Notes under the pieces: generated by a model
Seen by the model: only the letters and a program-made list of their open reading frames with translations
Databases searched by the model: none
What the model was told of the DNA's origin: nothing
In this document: piece by piece, positions 41,132 through 51,475 of the stretch
Numbering within the stretch: the first letter of the stretch is position 1
How the letters are laid out: each line of letters opens with the position of its first letter
Translations under genes and position numbers: made by a program
Assembly: GCA_963819635.1 (NCBI GenBank)
Contig: CAWFWX010000012.1
Span: 124,001-188,000 of the forward strand
Direction: 5' to 3'
Length of the DNA stretch: 64,000 nucleotides
DNA from: JACVRW01 sp963819635
Lineage (GTDB): Bacteria > Actinomycetota > Thermoleophilia > Solirubrobacterales > Thermoleophilaceae

Positions 41132-42504
41132 CCGGGCGAAATATTGGCGTTGCTGCGGAAGACGTTCTCCGGGTCGTACGTCCGCTTGATCTCGACCAGG
41201 CGGGCGTACTTCTCGGGGCCGAACCCGGCCTCGATCGCGCTGGCGCTCGGGTCGCCCACGAAGTTCACGTAGACGCCGGCCTCGGCGTATTCGCCCATGG
41301 CTCGGTCGAACTCGCGCGTCCAATCGACGTTGCGGTCCGTCTCCGCCGGATCAGCCCACTGCCCGAGCAGGTGGTAGTTCCACTTGGCGTCGCGGTAGGC
41401 CAGCGGGGTGGCACCGTCCTCGACCCGCGCAAACGCGCCGCCCAGCGGGATCATCAGGCTCGCGGTGAAGGGCGAGATCACATTTGACGCGCGCGCGACG
41501 AAGGTCTCGATCGCCTCGTCTTCGAGCTCGCCGAGGAGGCCCGCCTTCCAGTAGTGGTGGCGGCCCGGCGGGTTGCCGGGGGCGATCAGCCCCTGCACCA
41601 CCTCGTAGGGCATCGGCCCGAGCAGCTCGAGCGCGGGGCCCCACTCGCGGAGCGGAGCCAAGGCGCGCTCGCCCGCGTCGACGGGGCCGACGTAGCAGCC
41701 GATGAGCGCCAGGACCGGCTGCTCGCGGATGGGCTCGGGCACGAACTCCTCGGGCGGCGCGCAGAGGATCGCCGCTCCGGTGCAGATCTCGTCGGGCGCG
41801 CCCTCCATGAACCCGCGGTAGGCCTTCAGTAGGTCGACTGCGGCGTCGATCGGGAAGAGCAGCATCCCGCCGTAGACCAGCGGCCCGACCTCGTGCAGCT
41901 CGAACTCGAACCCCGTGACGACGCCGAAGTTCCCGCCGCCGCCCTTGAGGGCCCAGAACAGGTCCGGGTTGCGATCCTCGGCGGCCACGAGAAGGCGGCC
42001 GTCAGCGGTCACGACCTCCGCTGAGATGAGGCTGTCGACCGTGAACCCGTACTTGCGCTCGAGCCAGCCGCTGCCGCCGCCGAGCGTGAGCCCACCGACA
42101 CCGGTGTCCGCCAGCCGGCCTCCCGTCACCGCCAGGCCGAAAGCCTGGGTCTCGCGGTCGAGCTCACCCCAGTTCGCGCCGCCCCCGCACCAGGCGGTGC
42201 GCCGCTCGGGGTCGACTCGCACGCGGTTCATCGGCCGCAGGTCGACCATCAGCCCGCCGTCGACGATGGCGTGGCCGGCCACCGAGTGCCCGCCGCCCCT
42301 CACCGAGACCTCGAGCCCGTGCGCCTGGGCCACGGCCAGCGCGGCCATGACGTCGGCGACGCCGGTGCAGCGCGCGATCAGGGCGGGCCTTCGATCGATG
42401 CCGGCGTTGAACACGCGGCGGGCGTCGTCGTAAAGGGGGTCGCCGTCGCGGAGCAGTTCGCCGTTGAAGCCTTCTATTGCGGAGACGTCCAGTACCTGGG
42501 CCAT
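41128..42504 (-). CDS. Berberine-bridge-type FAD-linked oxidase
   Basis: 458 aa. The FAD-binding PCMH fold shows VSVRGGGHSVAGHAIVDGG, where His is the expected covalent FAD attachment site, then AWCGGGANWGELDRETQ and GGLTLGGGSGWLERKYG. The C-terminal BBE segment is NVDWTREFDRAMGEYAEAG and YDPENVFRSNANISPG. It oxidises alcohols, sugars or benzylic carbons using O2; substrate unknown. ATG 42504, cytoplasmic start without signal. Intact and of normal length. Confidence 0.93.
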   Translation of the reverse strand: MAQVLDVSAIEGFNGELLRDGDPLYDDARRVFNAGIDRRPALIARCTGVADVMAALAVAQAHGLEVSVRGGGHSVAGHAIVDGGLMVDLRPMNRVRVDPERRTAWCGGGANWGELDRETQAFGLAVTGGRLADTGVGGLTLGGGSGWLERKYGFTVDSLISAEVVTADGRLLVAAEDRNPDLFWALKGGGGNFGVVTGFEFELHEVGPLVYGGMLLFPIDAAVDLLKAYRGFMEGAPDEICTGAAILCAPPEEFVPEPIREQPVLALIGCYVGPVDAGERALAPLREWGPALELLGPMPYEVVQGLIAPGNPPGRHHYWKAGLLGELEDEAIETFVARASNVISPFTASLMIPLGGAFARVEDGATPLAYRDAKWNYHLLGQWADPAETDRNVDWTREFDRAMGEYAEAGVYVNFVGDPSASAIEAGFGPEKYARLVEIKRTYDPENVFRSNANISPG

Positions 42505-42583
42505 GGGCGCAACCTTAGATGCAAAATGCCGCCCGCAAAGAAGGAGAACCACGTGAGGAGCCGATGGCGCTCGGGACCGGCCT

Positions 42584-43348
42584 ATGTCCCGACGCGCCGT
42601 CCTCATCTGCCTGATCCCGCTTGCCGTGGCGCTTACCGTGCCGTGTTCGGCAAGCGCTTCGCCGTACGGCTCGCGGACGCTCGGCATCGGGGCCCACGGC
42701 TCGGATGTGAAGACGCTCCAGCGTTACCTCGGCAGGGCCGGGCACACGGTGGCGCGCGACGGCGAGTTCGGCCCGCGGACGCGCCGTGCCCTCCGGGCCA
42801 CTGAGCGCGAGCTCGAGCTGAGCGCGGACGGACTGGCGACCGCGCGCGAGCAGCGCGCGATTCGGCGCGCGGTCAGGGTCTACGGCGCCGGCGGGGCCGC
42901 CTATATCAAGCCGCCGCCGCCGGAGAAGGTGGTGCCGGGCGCGAGCGGGAGCGTGACGGACGACGGCTTCGCCGTGCCGCCCGCCTCGGCGCCGCAGGTC
43001 GTGAAGGACGTGATCGCGGCGGGCAACGCGATCGCCAAGACGCCGTACAAGTGGGGCGGAGGACACGGGCGCTGGGACGACACGGGCTACGACTGCTCGG
43101 GATCGGTGTCCTACGCGCTCCACGGCGCCGACCTGCTCGGCGCCTCGCTCGTCTCAGGCGACTTTGCCCGGTGGGGGTCGCCCGGCCTGGGACGCTGGAT
43201 CACCATCTACGCCAACCGCGACCACGTCTACATGGTCGTGGCAGGGATGCGCTTCGACACGAGCGCCCGTTCCCGGACCGGCTCGCGCTGGACGATGGAG
43301 GAACGCTCCTCCGACGGCTTCGCGGTCACCCATCCGGACGGGCTCTAG
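42584..43348 (+). CDS. Secreted peptidoglycan-binding NlpC/P60-like hydrolase
   Basis: 254 aa. Signal peptide AVLICLIPLAVALTVPCSASA. PG_binding_1 domain: LGIGAHGSDVKTLQRYLGRAG and DGEFGPRTRRALRA. Linker with PPPPEK, then an NlpC/P60-like catalytic domain with TPYKWGGGHGRWDDTGYDCS (nucleophile Cys in YDCSGSVSYAL) and the His region RDHVYMVVAGMRFDTSA. Such enzymes cleave peptide stems of peptidoglycan in growth or division. Start ATG 42584. It overlaps the LuxR gene tail to tail by 23 bases. Confidence 0.93.
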   Translation: MSRRAVLICLIPLAVALTVPCSASASPYGSRTLGIGAHGSDVKTLQRYLGRAGHTVARDGEFGPRTRRALRATERELELSADGLATAREQRAIRRAVRVYGAGGAAYIKPPPPEKVVPGASGSVTDDGFAVPPASAPQVVKDVIAAGNAIAKTPYKWGGGHGRWDDTGYDCSGSVSYALHGADLLGASLVSGDFARWGSPGLGRWITIYANRDHVYMVVAGMRFDTSARSRTGSRWTMEERSSDGFAVTHPDGL

Positions 43349-46309
43349 GCGCCTCGACATCGCCGGACAGGCCCAGCCGGTGCGCGACGGCGGCAGCCTC
43401 CACGCGGCCGGAGACGCCGAGCTTCGACAGGATGCGGGAGACGTGCGCGCTGGCCGTCTTCGGGCTCATGTAGAGCGTGCCGCCGATCTCGGGGTTGGTC
43501 TGGCCTGCGGCGAGGAGCCGGAGGACCTCGAGCTCACGGTCCGTGAGCCCGAACGGGTTGGGCTCGACCGAGGCGGCCTCCTCGCTCGGCTCCGTCTCGA
43601 GCGAGAGCCGGGCACGCTGGGCGAGCGTCGTGGCCTCGTTCGCGAGCGGCTCGGCGCCGATGCCGCGGGCGACCTCGGCGGCTTCGGCGATCGCCGCCGC
43701 CGCGGCCTCGCGGTCGCCGGCGTCCAGCTCGGCCTCGGCCACGCGAAGCAGGGTGTATGCGAGCGGCTGCGGCTCGCCGGCCGTGCGCCACGCCGCCTCG
43801 GCGGCGCGCCAGGCGTCGCCGCCCGGCTCGCCGGCCAGCCGTACCCGCTCCGCGTCGAAGAGCGCGGCGTACCCCTGGGTCCTGAGGCTCGGCGCCGGCA
43901 GTCCGGCCGCGATCCGGGCCAGCTCCTCGGCCCATTCGCTCGCCTCGGGATCCTCCGCTTCGCGGCGGTCGCGTGCGATCGCGGCCCGATCGGCCTCGAC
44001 CCGCATGCCCAGCCAGACCAGCGGCCAGGCCACCCGGCCGATCTGAGCGGCGGCGTCGTTGGCGAGCGCGCGGCCAACGGTCGCGCGGGCGCCGTCCAGG
44101 TCCCGGCTCGCGTGGAGAACCTCGACCTCCAGCAGCGCCTGGTCGCCCGCCGTCTGAAAGTCGAGCTCTGCGCCGGCCACGCCCTGGATCACATGGAGCT
44201 GGCGAACGGCGTCGTCCTGGAGCCCGCGCGCCAGAGCGATCCGAGCGCGCAGCTGATACAGGCCGAGCGAGCGCTCGCTCGGCGGATTGCTCTCCGCGGA
44301 CCTGGCCAGCAACTCCTCAGCTTCCTCCCAGCGGCCCAGTGCCGTCAACGGCTCGGCAGCGTTGAAGGCGAGCAACATGCCCCATCTGCCCGCCACGCCC
44401 ATCCGCTGAGCGAATTCGAGGCCCTCCGTGGCGACCTCGATCGCCTCCTCATGCCGGCCGGCCGACTCGAGCGCGTCGGAGAGGTTGGTGTAGGCACGCG
44501 CCGCCGCGCCGTGGTCCTCGACGCGCCTGGCGACCTCCAGGCCCTGCCTCAGGATCGCTAGACCCTGCTCGGTCTGACCCAGATAGCCGAGCGCCCCACC
44601 CAGGGAGATCAGCGCGCTCGCCTCTCGCCGGGAGTCACCCACCGCCCGTGCGGCATCGACGGCGCGCCGCGCGATCTCGGCCGCCTCGGCCATTTCGGCG
44701 TTGAGGAGCTTCGCCGAGCCGAGCATGGCGAGCAGCTCGGCGAGCTCCGGCGCGACGGGCTCGGCGGGCAGCAGCCGGACGGCCTCCTCGAGCTCGGCGA
44801 TCCCGTCGCCGCGGCCGAGCCAGCGGAGCGCCTCGGACTGCCGGGCCAGAAGCAGCGCGGCGCGCGCGGGCTGGGCGTCGCGGTCGATGCTCGGGAGCAC
44901 GTCCTCGACAAGGGCGAGCGCACGGCTCTCTTCGCCCGACGAGAGCGCGGCGTCGACGGCGAGCTCGATCAGCCCGAGCCGGTCCATGCCGGCGCGCTCG
45001 GTGGCATCCGGCACCTGCGGCCAGACCTCGAGCGCGCGCTCGAGGTGGCGCTCGGCATCCGCGGGCGCGTAGGCGCTGGTGGCGTGCCGCGCCGCCTTCA
45101 CCGCCGCGCCCAGGGCGCGCGGGAGGTCGTGTGCCGCGTAGGAGTGATGCGCGAGGGCGGCGGCCGCTGAGCCCTCGTCGCCCGCCAGCGACGGATCGGC
45201 CTCGACCGCGTCGCCGTAGGCGCGGTGCAGCCCGGTTCGCTCCCCGGGCAGCATGTCGTAGTAGACGGCGTCGCGCATCAGCGTGTGGCGGAACGCGTAG
45301 CCGCTCTCGTCGACGACCAGCAGGTGATGCTCGACCGCCTCGCGGAGCGCCTCAAGGAGGGCGGGCTCCGGAACGCCCGCCACGGCCGAGAGCAGCGGCT
45401 CCGACACTCGGCTCCCGGCGCTCGCCACGACCCGGAGCACGTGCTGTACCGAATCATCCATGCGCTCCACGCGCGCGAGCAGCACGTCGGCCAGCGAGGG
45501 CGGGAGGCGCTCGCCATTCGCGCCGGTGCGCGCGATCCCGAGCGTCTCCTCGACCAGGAACGCGTTGCCCTCCGAGCGCTCGAACACCTCGTCGATCAGG
45601 GTCGCTTCGGCGGGCCCGGCGAGGATCGCCTCCAGCTGCTCCGCGACCTCGCTCCGGGTGAAGCGCGGAAGCTCCAGTCGCTCCACCATCCGCACCCGCT
45701 CGAGCGATGTGAGCAGAGGGCGCAGCGGGTGGCGCCGGTGGAGCTCGTCCGAACGGTAGGTCCCGACCATGGCCACGGGCAGGTCGCGCAGCGTTCGCAC
45801 GAGAAACGCGGTCAGGTCGACCGTCGAGCGATCGGCCCAGTGCAGGTCCTCGACGACGAGCACGAGCGGACGCTCCGCGGCAAGCCGAGCGAGCACGCCC
45901 AGCACCAGCTCGAAGAGGCGCGACGCCTGGCTCGCGTCGGACGCGGCCGTCGGCGGCGCTGGGGATCGAGCTCGGGCAGGAGGCGTGCCAGCTCCCGGCG
46001 CGCAGGTCCGAGCACCGCGTCGAGCTCTTCCGGCGGCAGCGATCGCGCCAGCGCGCGCAGGATGTCCACGAGCGGCGCGAAGGGGAGCCCCTCGCCGCCG
46101 AGCTCGACGCAGGCGCCGGTCAGCACCCGGGCGCCGAGGCCGTCGGCGCGGGCTGCGACCTCCTCGACCAGCCGCGTCTTCCCGACGCCGGCCTCGCCGC
46201 CCACGAACACGATCGCCGGCTCGCCCGCGGCCGCACGTTCGCACGCGGCAACGAGTAGTTCGAGCTCAGCGCGCCTCCCGACGAGCACGGGGCTGACCAG
46301 CACCGCCAT
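43326..46309 (-). CDS. LAL-type LuxR regulator with AAA ATPase and TPR domains, one frameshift
   Basis: About 990 aa. From ATG 46309: MAVLVSPVLVGRRAELELLV, Walker A GGEAGVGKTR (37-46), Walker B LVLVVEDLHWADRST, sensor region MVGTYRSDELHRRHPLRP. TPR-like helical repeats form the middle. The C-terminal LuxR HTH is TDRELEVLRLLAAGQTNPEI and then SPKTASAHVSRILSKLGV. The frame shifts once near 45955: residues to ELARLLPELD are in one frame and APPTAASDASQASRLFELVL onward in another. LALs are ATP-driven activators, often of secondary metabolism or sugar utilisation. It is divergent from a small gene at 46477. Confidence 0.9.
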
Positions 46310-46476
46310 CCGGCGAGAGGATGCCAGCCCTAAGCCTCGGCGCGCGCCCGGCTAAGCATCAGGCGCCAAACCATGGGACGCCGCGGAGCCGGAACATGGG
46401 CATCTGCCCGATGTGCGGGGGACGGCTTAGGCCGATGCTTCGAGTCATCGATCAACCACCCACAGGGGGAGCCCAG

Positions 46477-46653
46477 ATGACCGGAACGATCACCCAGATG
46501 GCAGGCCAGGCGAAGAACGAGGAGCTGCTCCGGCACGCCGCCGAGGCGCGCCGTGCAGAAGGCCGTGGGCCGCGGCGCCTGCCCGCGATCGCGCGCAGGC
46601 GCCGGCGGACCCGCCCCGCTACGGCCTCTGCTGCTGCTTCGGCGGCAAGTTGA
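46477..46653 (+). CDS. Small basic protein, weakly supported
   Basis: 58 aa from ATG 46477 (MTGTITQMAGQAKNEELLRH) with an Arg-rich C-terminus (RRLPAIARRRRRTRP). The upstream 46310-46476 region has CGATGCTTCGAGTCATCG-like sequence but no clear promoter. The 3' end overlaps the CocE gene by 35 bases. Supported only by composition and a plausible GGGGG ribosome-binding tract about 8 bases upstream; it may not be real. Confidence 0.35.
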   Translation: MTGTITQMAGQAKNEELLRHAAEARRAEGRGPRRLPAIARRRRRTRPATASAAASAAS

Positions 46654-48328
46654 ACGAGCTGCTCACCGAGTCGCGCACGGTCTCCGGTGGCACGGTGATC
46701 GTCTCGTTCATGTAGCCCTCGAGCTGCGTCCCGGGCTGGCCCTGGATCGTGCCGGTCCGCTCGTAGGTGAGGAACGGCAGCGCCACCGAGCCGCCCACCA
46801 CCTCGACCGTGTCGAACAGCGGCATGTGGATCCACCAGTCCTCGTTCGCGTCGGTCACGCGCACGGCGATCCGGTGCCCCGCCGGGATCTTCCAGTCGGC
46901 CGACCACAGGTCGAGCGTCTTCTCGCCGCTCGAGCGTGCCAGGAAGCCCTGGCGCGTGATGAGCGGTCCGATGCCGAACTCGTCGAGGTCGTAGACGTCG
47001 ACCACGAGGTTGGCGTTCGGCCGCGTCGTCGCCACGTCGATGACTGCGCGACCGGAGCCCGCGAGATGGGCGGCGTGCGGCAGGCGCGGTGAGATCGTCC
47101 AGACGCCCTCGGTGTCGCTGGAGCCGGTCGCCGACCCCGAGCCGTCGTCCGTGTAGCTGCCGGCGCGGAGCTTGCTCGTGAAGCCCTTGGCGTCCGCGGG
47201 CGGCCACACGTCCTCGGCGCGCCACTTCCCGTCGTTCGTCTGCACGGCCACGGGCGGGTCCTGCACCGTCGGGGTCGTGCCCTTGAGGAAGCGGTCGTAG
47301 AAGCGCATGACCTCGTCGAAGAAGCCCGCGCGGCCCATCTTCAGCCGGCCGCTCTCGTCGCGCTCGTTCCCGCGCACGTGCTCCCACGGGCCGAGCCAGG
47401 CGCGCTCGTAGCCCGTGTGGTTCTTCATGTACTGCGCGGTGCCGTCGGCGACCGTGTTGTTCTCGGTCAGGCCCTGGGTCAGGAACAGCGGCACGTTCGA
47501 GCCCGCCGCGCCCGGGATCAGGTTGCGCTGGCGCCAGTACGCCGAGTAGTGGTCGTCGTTCCCGCCCTGGTCGGCCAGGTTCAGCACCGGGCAGCCCGGG
47601 CGCTGGGTGTCGTTCATGCCGTTCGCGTTGTAGCTCGGGTCGTCGAGCGCCGGCCCGGGCGTCAGGTCGATCAGGTCGTACAACGCGGGTGTCAGGAACG
47701 AGTTCAGCCGCCGGATGCCGTCGCCGTACAGGTAGCGGTAGAGGTCGTAGACAGGCTCCTGCGACACCACGGCCGCCAATCCCGCCGGGCGGTGATTCAC
47801 GCCGATCAGGCCGGTCACGCCGTCATACGACTTGCCGTACATCCCGACCTTGCCGGTCGACCAGGGCTGTGAGGCCGCCCACTTGACCGCGTTGACCACG
47901 TCGGCCTGCTCGCCCGGACCCGTCCAGTCGAGGCAGCCGCTGGAGCCGCCGAAGCCGCGCAGGTCCACCATCACGAACGTGTAGCCGCGCTGCATCAGCT
48001 TGGCGCCCTCGACGAAGTCGAGGAAGCGCTCGGACGGCCCCTCGGAGGGGCCGAGGGGGTCGTATGAGGTGCCCTCGACCGGTCCCGCCGGGCCGGTCTG
48101 TCCCGAATGATTGAAGTACGGGCCGATCGAGAGGATCACGGGCGTCTTCGCGGTCGGCGCAAGGCCCTTCGGGCGCAGGATGTCCGCATGCAGGGTCACT
48201 CCATCGGACGAGGGGAAGGTGGCCTCGGTCCACTCGGCGCCCTCGGGCACCGGAGCGGCGCCCGCGCCAGCGGGCATCACGGCGAAGAGGATCAGCAGGG
48301 CGGGGAGGAGAAGGAGGCGCGCGCGCAT
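46619..48328 (-). CDS. Secreted CocE/NonD-family (X-Pro dipeptidyl-peptidase type) hydrolase
   Basis: 569 aa from ATG 48328. Signal peptide MRARLLLLPALLILFAVMPAG. The alpha/beta-hydrolase domain has ADILRPKGLAPTAKTPVILS, VMVDLRGFGGSSGCLDW and the nucleophile MYGKSYDGVTGLIG (Ser in GKSYDG, the S15-family elbow). The C-terminal jelly-roll binding domain covers VDVYDLDEFGIGPLI and RIAVRVTDANEDWWIHM. Family members include cocaine esterase, glutaryl-7-ACA acylase and X-Pro peptidases; the exact substrate is not predictable. Complete, extracytoplasmic. Confidence 0.92.
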   Translation of the reverse strand: MRARLLLLPALLILFAVMPAGAGAAPVPEGAEWTEATFPSSDGVTLHADILRPKGLAPTAKTPVILSIGPYFNHSGQTGPAGPVEGTSYDPLGPSEGPSERFLDFVEGAKLMQRGYTFVMVDLRGFGGSSGCLDWTGPGEQADVVNAVKWAASQPWSTGKVGMYGKSYDGVTGLIGVNHRPAGLAAVVSQEPVYDLYRYLYGDGIRRLNSFLTPALYDLIDLTPGPALDDPSYNANGMNDTQRPGCPVLNLADQGGNDDHYSAYWRQRNLIPGAAGSNVPLFLTQGLTENNTVADGTAQYMKNHTGYERAWLGPWEHVRGNERDESGRLKMGRAGFFDEVMRFYDRFLKGTTPTVQDPPVAVQTNDGKWRAEDVWPPADAKGFTSKLRAGSYTDDGSGSATGSSDTEGVWTISPRLPHAAHLAGSGRAVIDVATTRPNANLVVDVYDLDEFGIGPLITRQGFLARSSGEKTLDLWSADWKIPAGHRIAVRVTDANEDWWIHMPLFDTVEVVGGSVALPFLTYERTGTIQGQPGTQLEGYMNETITVPPETVRDSVSSSFNLPPKQQQRP

Positions 48329-48560
48329 GGGACCCTGGAACGTGCGCGCCTCCGCTTTCTTGCGGCGCTTGGCCTCACGGTCAAGTTCGCCGTCCAATCC
48401 AGCGCATGGACGACGCGGCGGAGGGTGCGTGCGCAGCTTCGCCGCACCTTCACCGGTCTAGGGTATATGAAATTCCCTGAGTGGTTTAGTGCCCCGCCCG
48501 TATGGGGGATATCTCTGCCGTGCCGACGGGCGGGGGCCTCGGTGGACCTGGGGTACGCGG

Positions 48561-49716
48561 ATGAGCGCGGCCGCTTTCGTGCTGGCCGCGATCGCGATCT
48601 GGACGGGCCTGTCCGTCCTCACGCGCCTTCGTGCTGCTGCCCCTGTTGCGGGCCTCGAGCCACTCGGACGCACTGATGCGACGCGCCGTGCAAGAGGCGC
48701 GGCAGCCGGCGGGCGGGTCGGTGTCCGAGCTTCGCGGATCGGGCTACCTCGGCATCGTGCTGGAGCGGCTCGTGCTCCACGCCTCCACGATCTTCGACGC
48801 CGACGAGGTCTGCGTGTTCGCCCACGACCGGCGTGCGCGCGGAGAGGCGCTCGTGCTCATGCAGGCCGCGGGCGTCGATCCGGACCTGATCGGGCGCCGG
48901 CTGACGATCGACTGGGATCCGATGGTGGCCGCGCTCGCCTGCGGACGGCCGATCGCGATTCCCGGCGAGCTCTGGCCCGCATGGCAGGGCGAGCAGGGCG
49001 GTGCCGAGCCCGTCAGCAGCGCGGCGATCGCGCCGGTCTGGTTCGGCGGGCGGATGCAGGGAGCGGTGAGCGTGATCCACCGCCGTGAGGGCCATGGGCC
49101 CGGCCTGACCCAGCTCGGCCCGCTCGGCGAGCTCGCGGAGCTGGCCGGCCGCGTGCTGTCCCACACCGACCGGCGGCAGCTCTCCGCAGCGGATCCGCAG
49201 GCGGAGATCGACGCGCTGCTCGCGACCGTGGAGCGGAGCGAGGCCGGCGCGGACGTGCGGGCGGGGGAGGTCGCGAGGCTGGCGCGCTCGCTCGCGCACG
49301 ACCTGGGGCTGGGCGGGCCGGACCTCATCGAGCTCGACCTGGCGGCACGGCTTCATGACGTGAGCCGGCTGCGGGCGCCGTCGCGCGTCCGGCGGCTGAC
49401 GGGCGAGCTCACCAGCTCCGAGCGCGAGCTGCTGCGGCTCCAGCCGCTGTGGGGAGCCGAGATGGTGGCACGCATCCCCGGGCTCGAAGCGATCGCCCTG
49501 ATCGTGCGCCACTGCCACGAGCGCTGGGACGGATCCGGCTACCCCGACGGCCTTGCCGGGGAGCAGATCCCGCTTGCGAGCCGGATCGTGGCCGTCGCCG
49601 GCGCTGTCACGTCGGGAGCCGCCATCGGGCTCGGCCCGGCGGACGGCGCCTTCGATCCCTTCCTCGTCGCAAGGGTGGAGCCGGCGGCGTTCGCGGGGTC
49701 GCGCGCGGCCGCCTGA
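48561..49716 (+). CDS. GAF plus HD-GYP-like membrane protein, degenerate catalytic site
   Basis: About 385 aa. ATG 48561 gives an N-terminal TM helix (MSAAAFVLAAIAIWTGLSVL); the frame then shifts by one base near 48625 and continues through VLLPLLRASSHSDAL, or translation starts at GTG 48631. A GAF-like domain (GIVLERLVLHASTIFDADEV) is followed by an HD-GYP domain: LHDVSRL, then VRHCHERWDGSGYPDGLAGEQI. The canonical HHE is HCHE, and the Asp of the usual AVADAYDAM segment is missing (AVAGAVTSGAA), so cyclic-di-GMP hydrolysis is doubtful and a sensor role possible. It ends 22 bases before dipZ on the same strand. Confidence 0.82.
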
Positions 49717-49738
49717 CGCGCTGCCATGCTTCGGCGGC

Positions 49739-51475
49739 GTGGCGCTTCTCGTGCTGTTCGGCTTCGTGGCCGGCGCGGCGACGGCCGTGTCTCCGTGCGT
49801 GCTGCCGGTCCTCCCGGTTGCGCTCGCGGCGGGGGCGACGGGTGGGCGGCGGAGGCCGCTCGGGGTCGTAACGGGCCTGGTCGCGTCGTTCACGTTCGCC
49901 ACGGTCGCGCTCGTGTACGTCCTCTCGGCGCTCGGGCTGCCGGACGGGTCGTTCAGGACGCTCGCCATCGTGGTGCTCGGAGCGGCGGGAGTGGTGCTGA
50001 TCGTGCCGGCAGCCGCGGCGCGGGTCGAGGCGTGGCTCGCCCGCCTCGCGCCGCGCGCGCCGGTCAGGGCGCGCGGCGAGGGCTTCGGCTCGGGCGTCCT
50101 GCTCGGCCTGAGCCTCGGGCTCGTCTACGCGCCCTGCGCGGGGCCGATCCTGGCCGGGGTGATCACCGTCTCGGCGTCGCAGGAGCTCACGGGCGAGCGC
50201 CTCGCCGTGGCGCTCGCATACAGCGCCGGCAGCGGCCTCGTCCTCTACGGGCTCATGCTGGGCGGCCGCCGGCTCACCGCCCCGCTCGCTCGGCGCAGCG
50301 TCGCCTTCCAGCAGGGCATGGGCGTCGTGATGGTCGGCGTGGCGCTCCTCATGGCGGCCGAGCTCGACATCCGCTTCGAGAACGAGATCGCGGCGAGCCT
50401 GCCGGCGTGGCTCGTGAACCCGTCGAAGGAGCTCGAGGAGACCGGATCGACGCGAGACCGCCTGGCGAACCTGCGCGGCGGACCCGGCGGCACGATCGCT
50501 GAGGCCGCGACCACTGCCGGCTCGGATGAGCGGGCCGCCACGGGCGGCGCGAAGCGGCTCCCGGTGCTGGGCAGGGCGCCCGAGCTCCAGGGCACCGGGC
50601 GCTGGTTCAACACCGACAACGGCCGGCCGCTCACGCTGCGGTCGCTGCGCGGCCGCGTGGTGCTGCTCGATTTCTGGACCTACTCCTGCATCAACTGCAT
50701 CCGCACGCTGCCGGCGCTGAAGGCCTGGGACGACCGCTACAGAGGCGAGGGCCTGACGATCGTCGGGCTCCACGCGCCCGAGTTTCCCTTCGAGCGCGAC
50801 GCCGGCAACGTGGAGCGCGCCATCGGGCGCAACGGGCTCCGCTACGCGGTGGCGCAGGACAACGACTTCGCCACCTGGAGGGCCTACGGCAACCAGTACT
50901 GGCCTGCCAAGTACCTGATCGACGCGCGCGGCCGCGTGCGCTACGTGCACTTCGGCGAGGGCGAGTACGACGAGACGGAGCACGCGATCCGGACGCTGCT
51001 CTCAGAGGCGGGCGAGGAGCACCTCGGACGCCGCTCCGGCGCGCGTGCCGATACCCCGGTCGGCGTGGCGACGCCCGAGTCGTACCTCGGCTCAGAGCGC
51101 GCCCAGCGATTCCTGAACGGCGCGATCGAGCCCGGCGCCCGCGACTTCGAGCTGCCGAGGCGCGCGGTGAGCGCGCTGCCTCCCCATCACCTTGCCTACG
51201 AGGGCCGCTGGCGCATCGATCCCTCGCACGCGACCGCGGCGGGCGCCGGCGCTCGCCTCAACCTGCGCTTTCACGCGAGCAGGGTCTTCCTCGTATTGGG
51301 GGCCGGCGCGCGGCCGGGGAGCGTGCGGGTCGCGCTCGACGGCAGGCGGCGCCGAACGCTGACGGTCACCGAGCACCGTCTCTACGAGCTCGTGCGTCTA
51401 CCGCGGGCGGGCGACCATCTGCTGACGCTGACGCTCGGACCGGGGACCGAGGCCTACGCGTTCACGTTCGGCTAG
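49739..51475 (+). CDS. dipZ: DipZ: CcdA-thioredoxin-like fusion with C-terminal binding domain
   Basis: 578 aa, GTG 49739. The CcdA domain with six TM helices has redox Cys in SPCVLPVLP (C20) and YAPCAGPILAG; the extracytoplasmic TlpA-like domain has DFWTYSCINCIRTLP (C317, C320), and a C-terminal beta-sandwich module of carbohydrate-binding type (LNLRFHASRVFLVLGAG). The order matches mycobacterial DipZ. It carries electrons from the cytoplasm to external thioredoxin substrates within one polypeptide. The window also has a separate CcdA and TlpA, so two electron routes exist. Its TAG shares CTAG with the opposite phosphatase gene. Confidence 0.94.
   Translation: MALLVLFGFVAGAATAVSPCVLPVLPVALAAGATGGRRRPLGVVTGLVASFTFATVALVYVLSALGLPDGSFRTLAIVVLGAAGVVLIVPAAAARVEAWLARLAPRAPVRARGEGFGSGVLLGLSLGLVYAPCAGPILAGVITVSASQELTGERLAVALAYSAGSGLVLYGLMLGGRRLTAPLARRSVAFQQGMGVVMVGVALLMAAELDIRFENEIAASLPAWLVNPSKELEETGSTRDRLANLRGGPGGTIAEAATTAGSDERAATGGAKRLPVLGRAPELQGTGRWFNTDNGRPLTLRSLRGRVVLLDFWTYSCINCIRTLPALKAWDDRYRGEGLTIVGLHAPEFPFERDAGNVERAIGRNGLRYAVAQDNDFATWRAYGNQYWPAKYLIDARGRVRYVHFGEGEYDETEHAIRTLLSEAGEEHLGRRSGARADTPVGVATPESYLGSERAQRFLNGAIEPGARDFELPRRAVSALPPHHLAYEGRWRIDPSHATAAGAGARLNLRFHASRVFLVLGAGARPGSVRVALDGRRRRTLTVTEHRLYELVRLPRAGDHLLTLTLGPGTEAYAFTFG

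Noticed and set aside
48460..48560. Cyclic-di-GMP riboswitch upstream of the HD-GYP-like gene
   Set aside because: The AT-rich stretch has only a short AGGG...CCCT pairing and no conserved riboswitch core such as GCAAAC-type loops.
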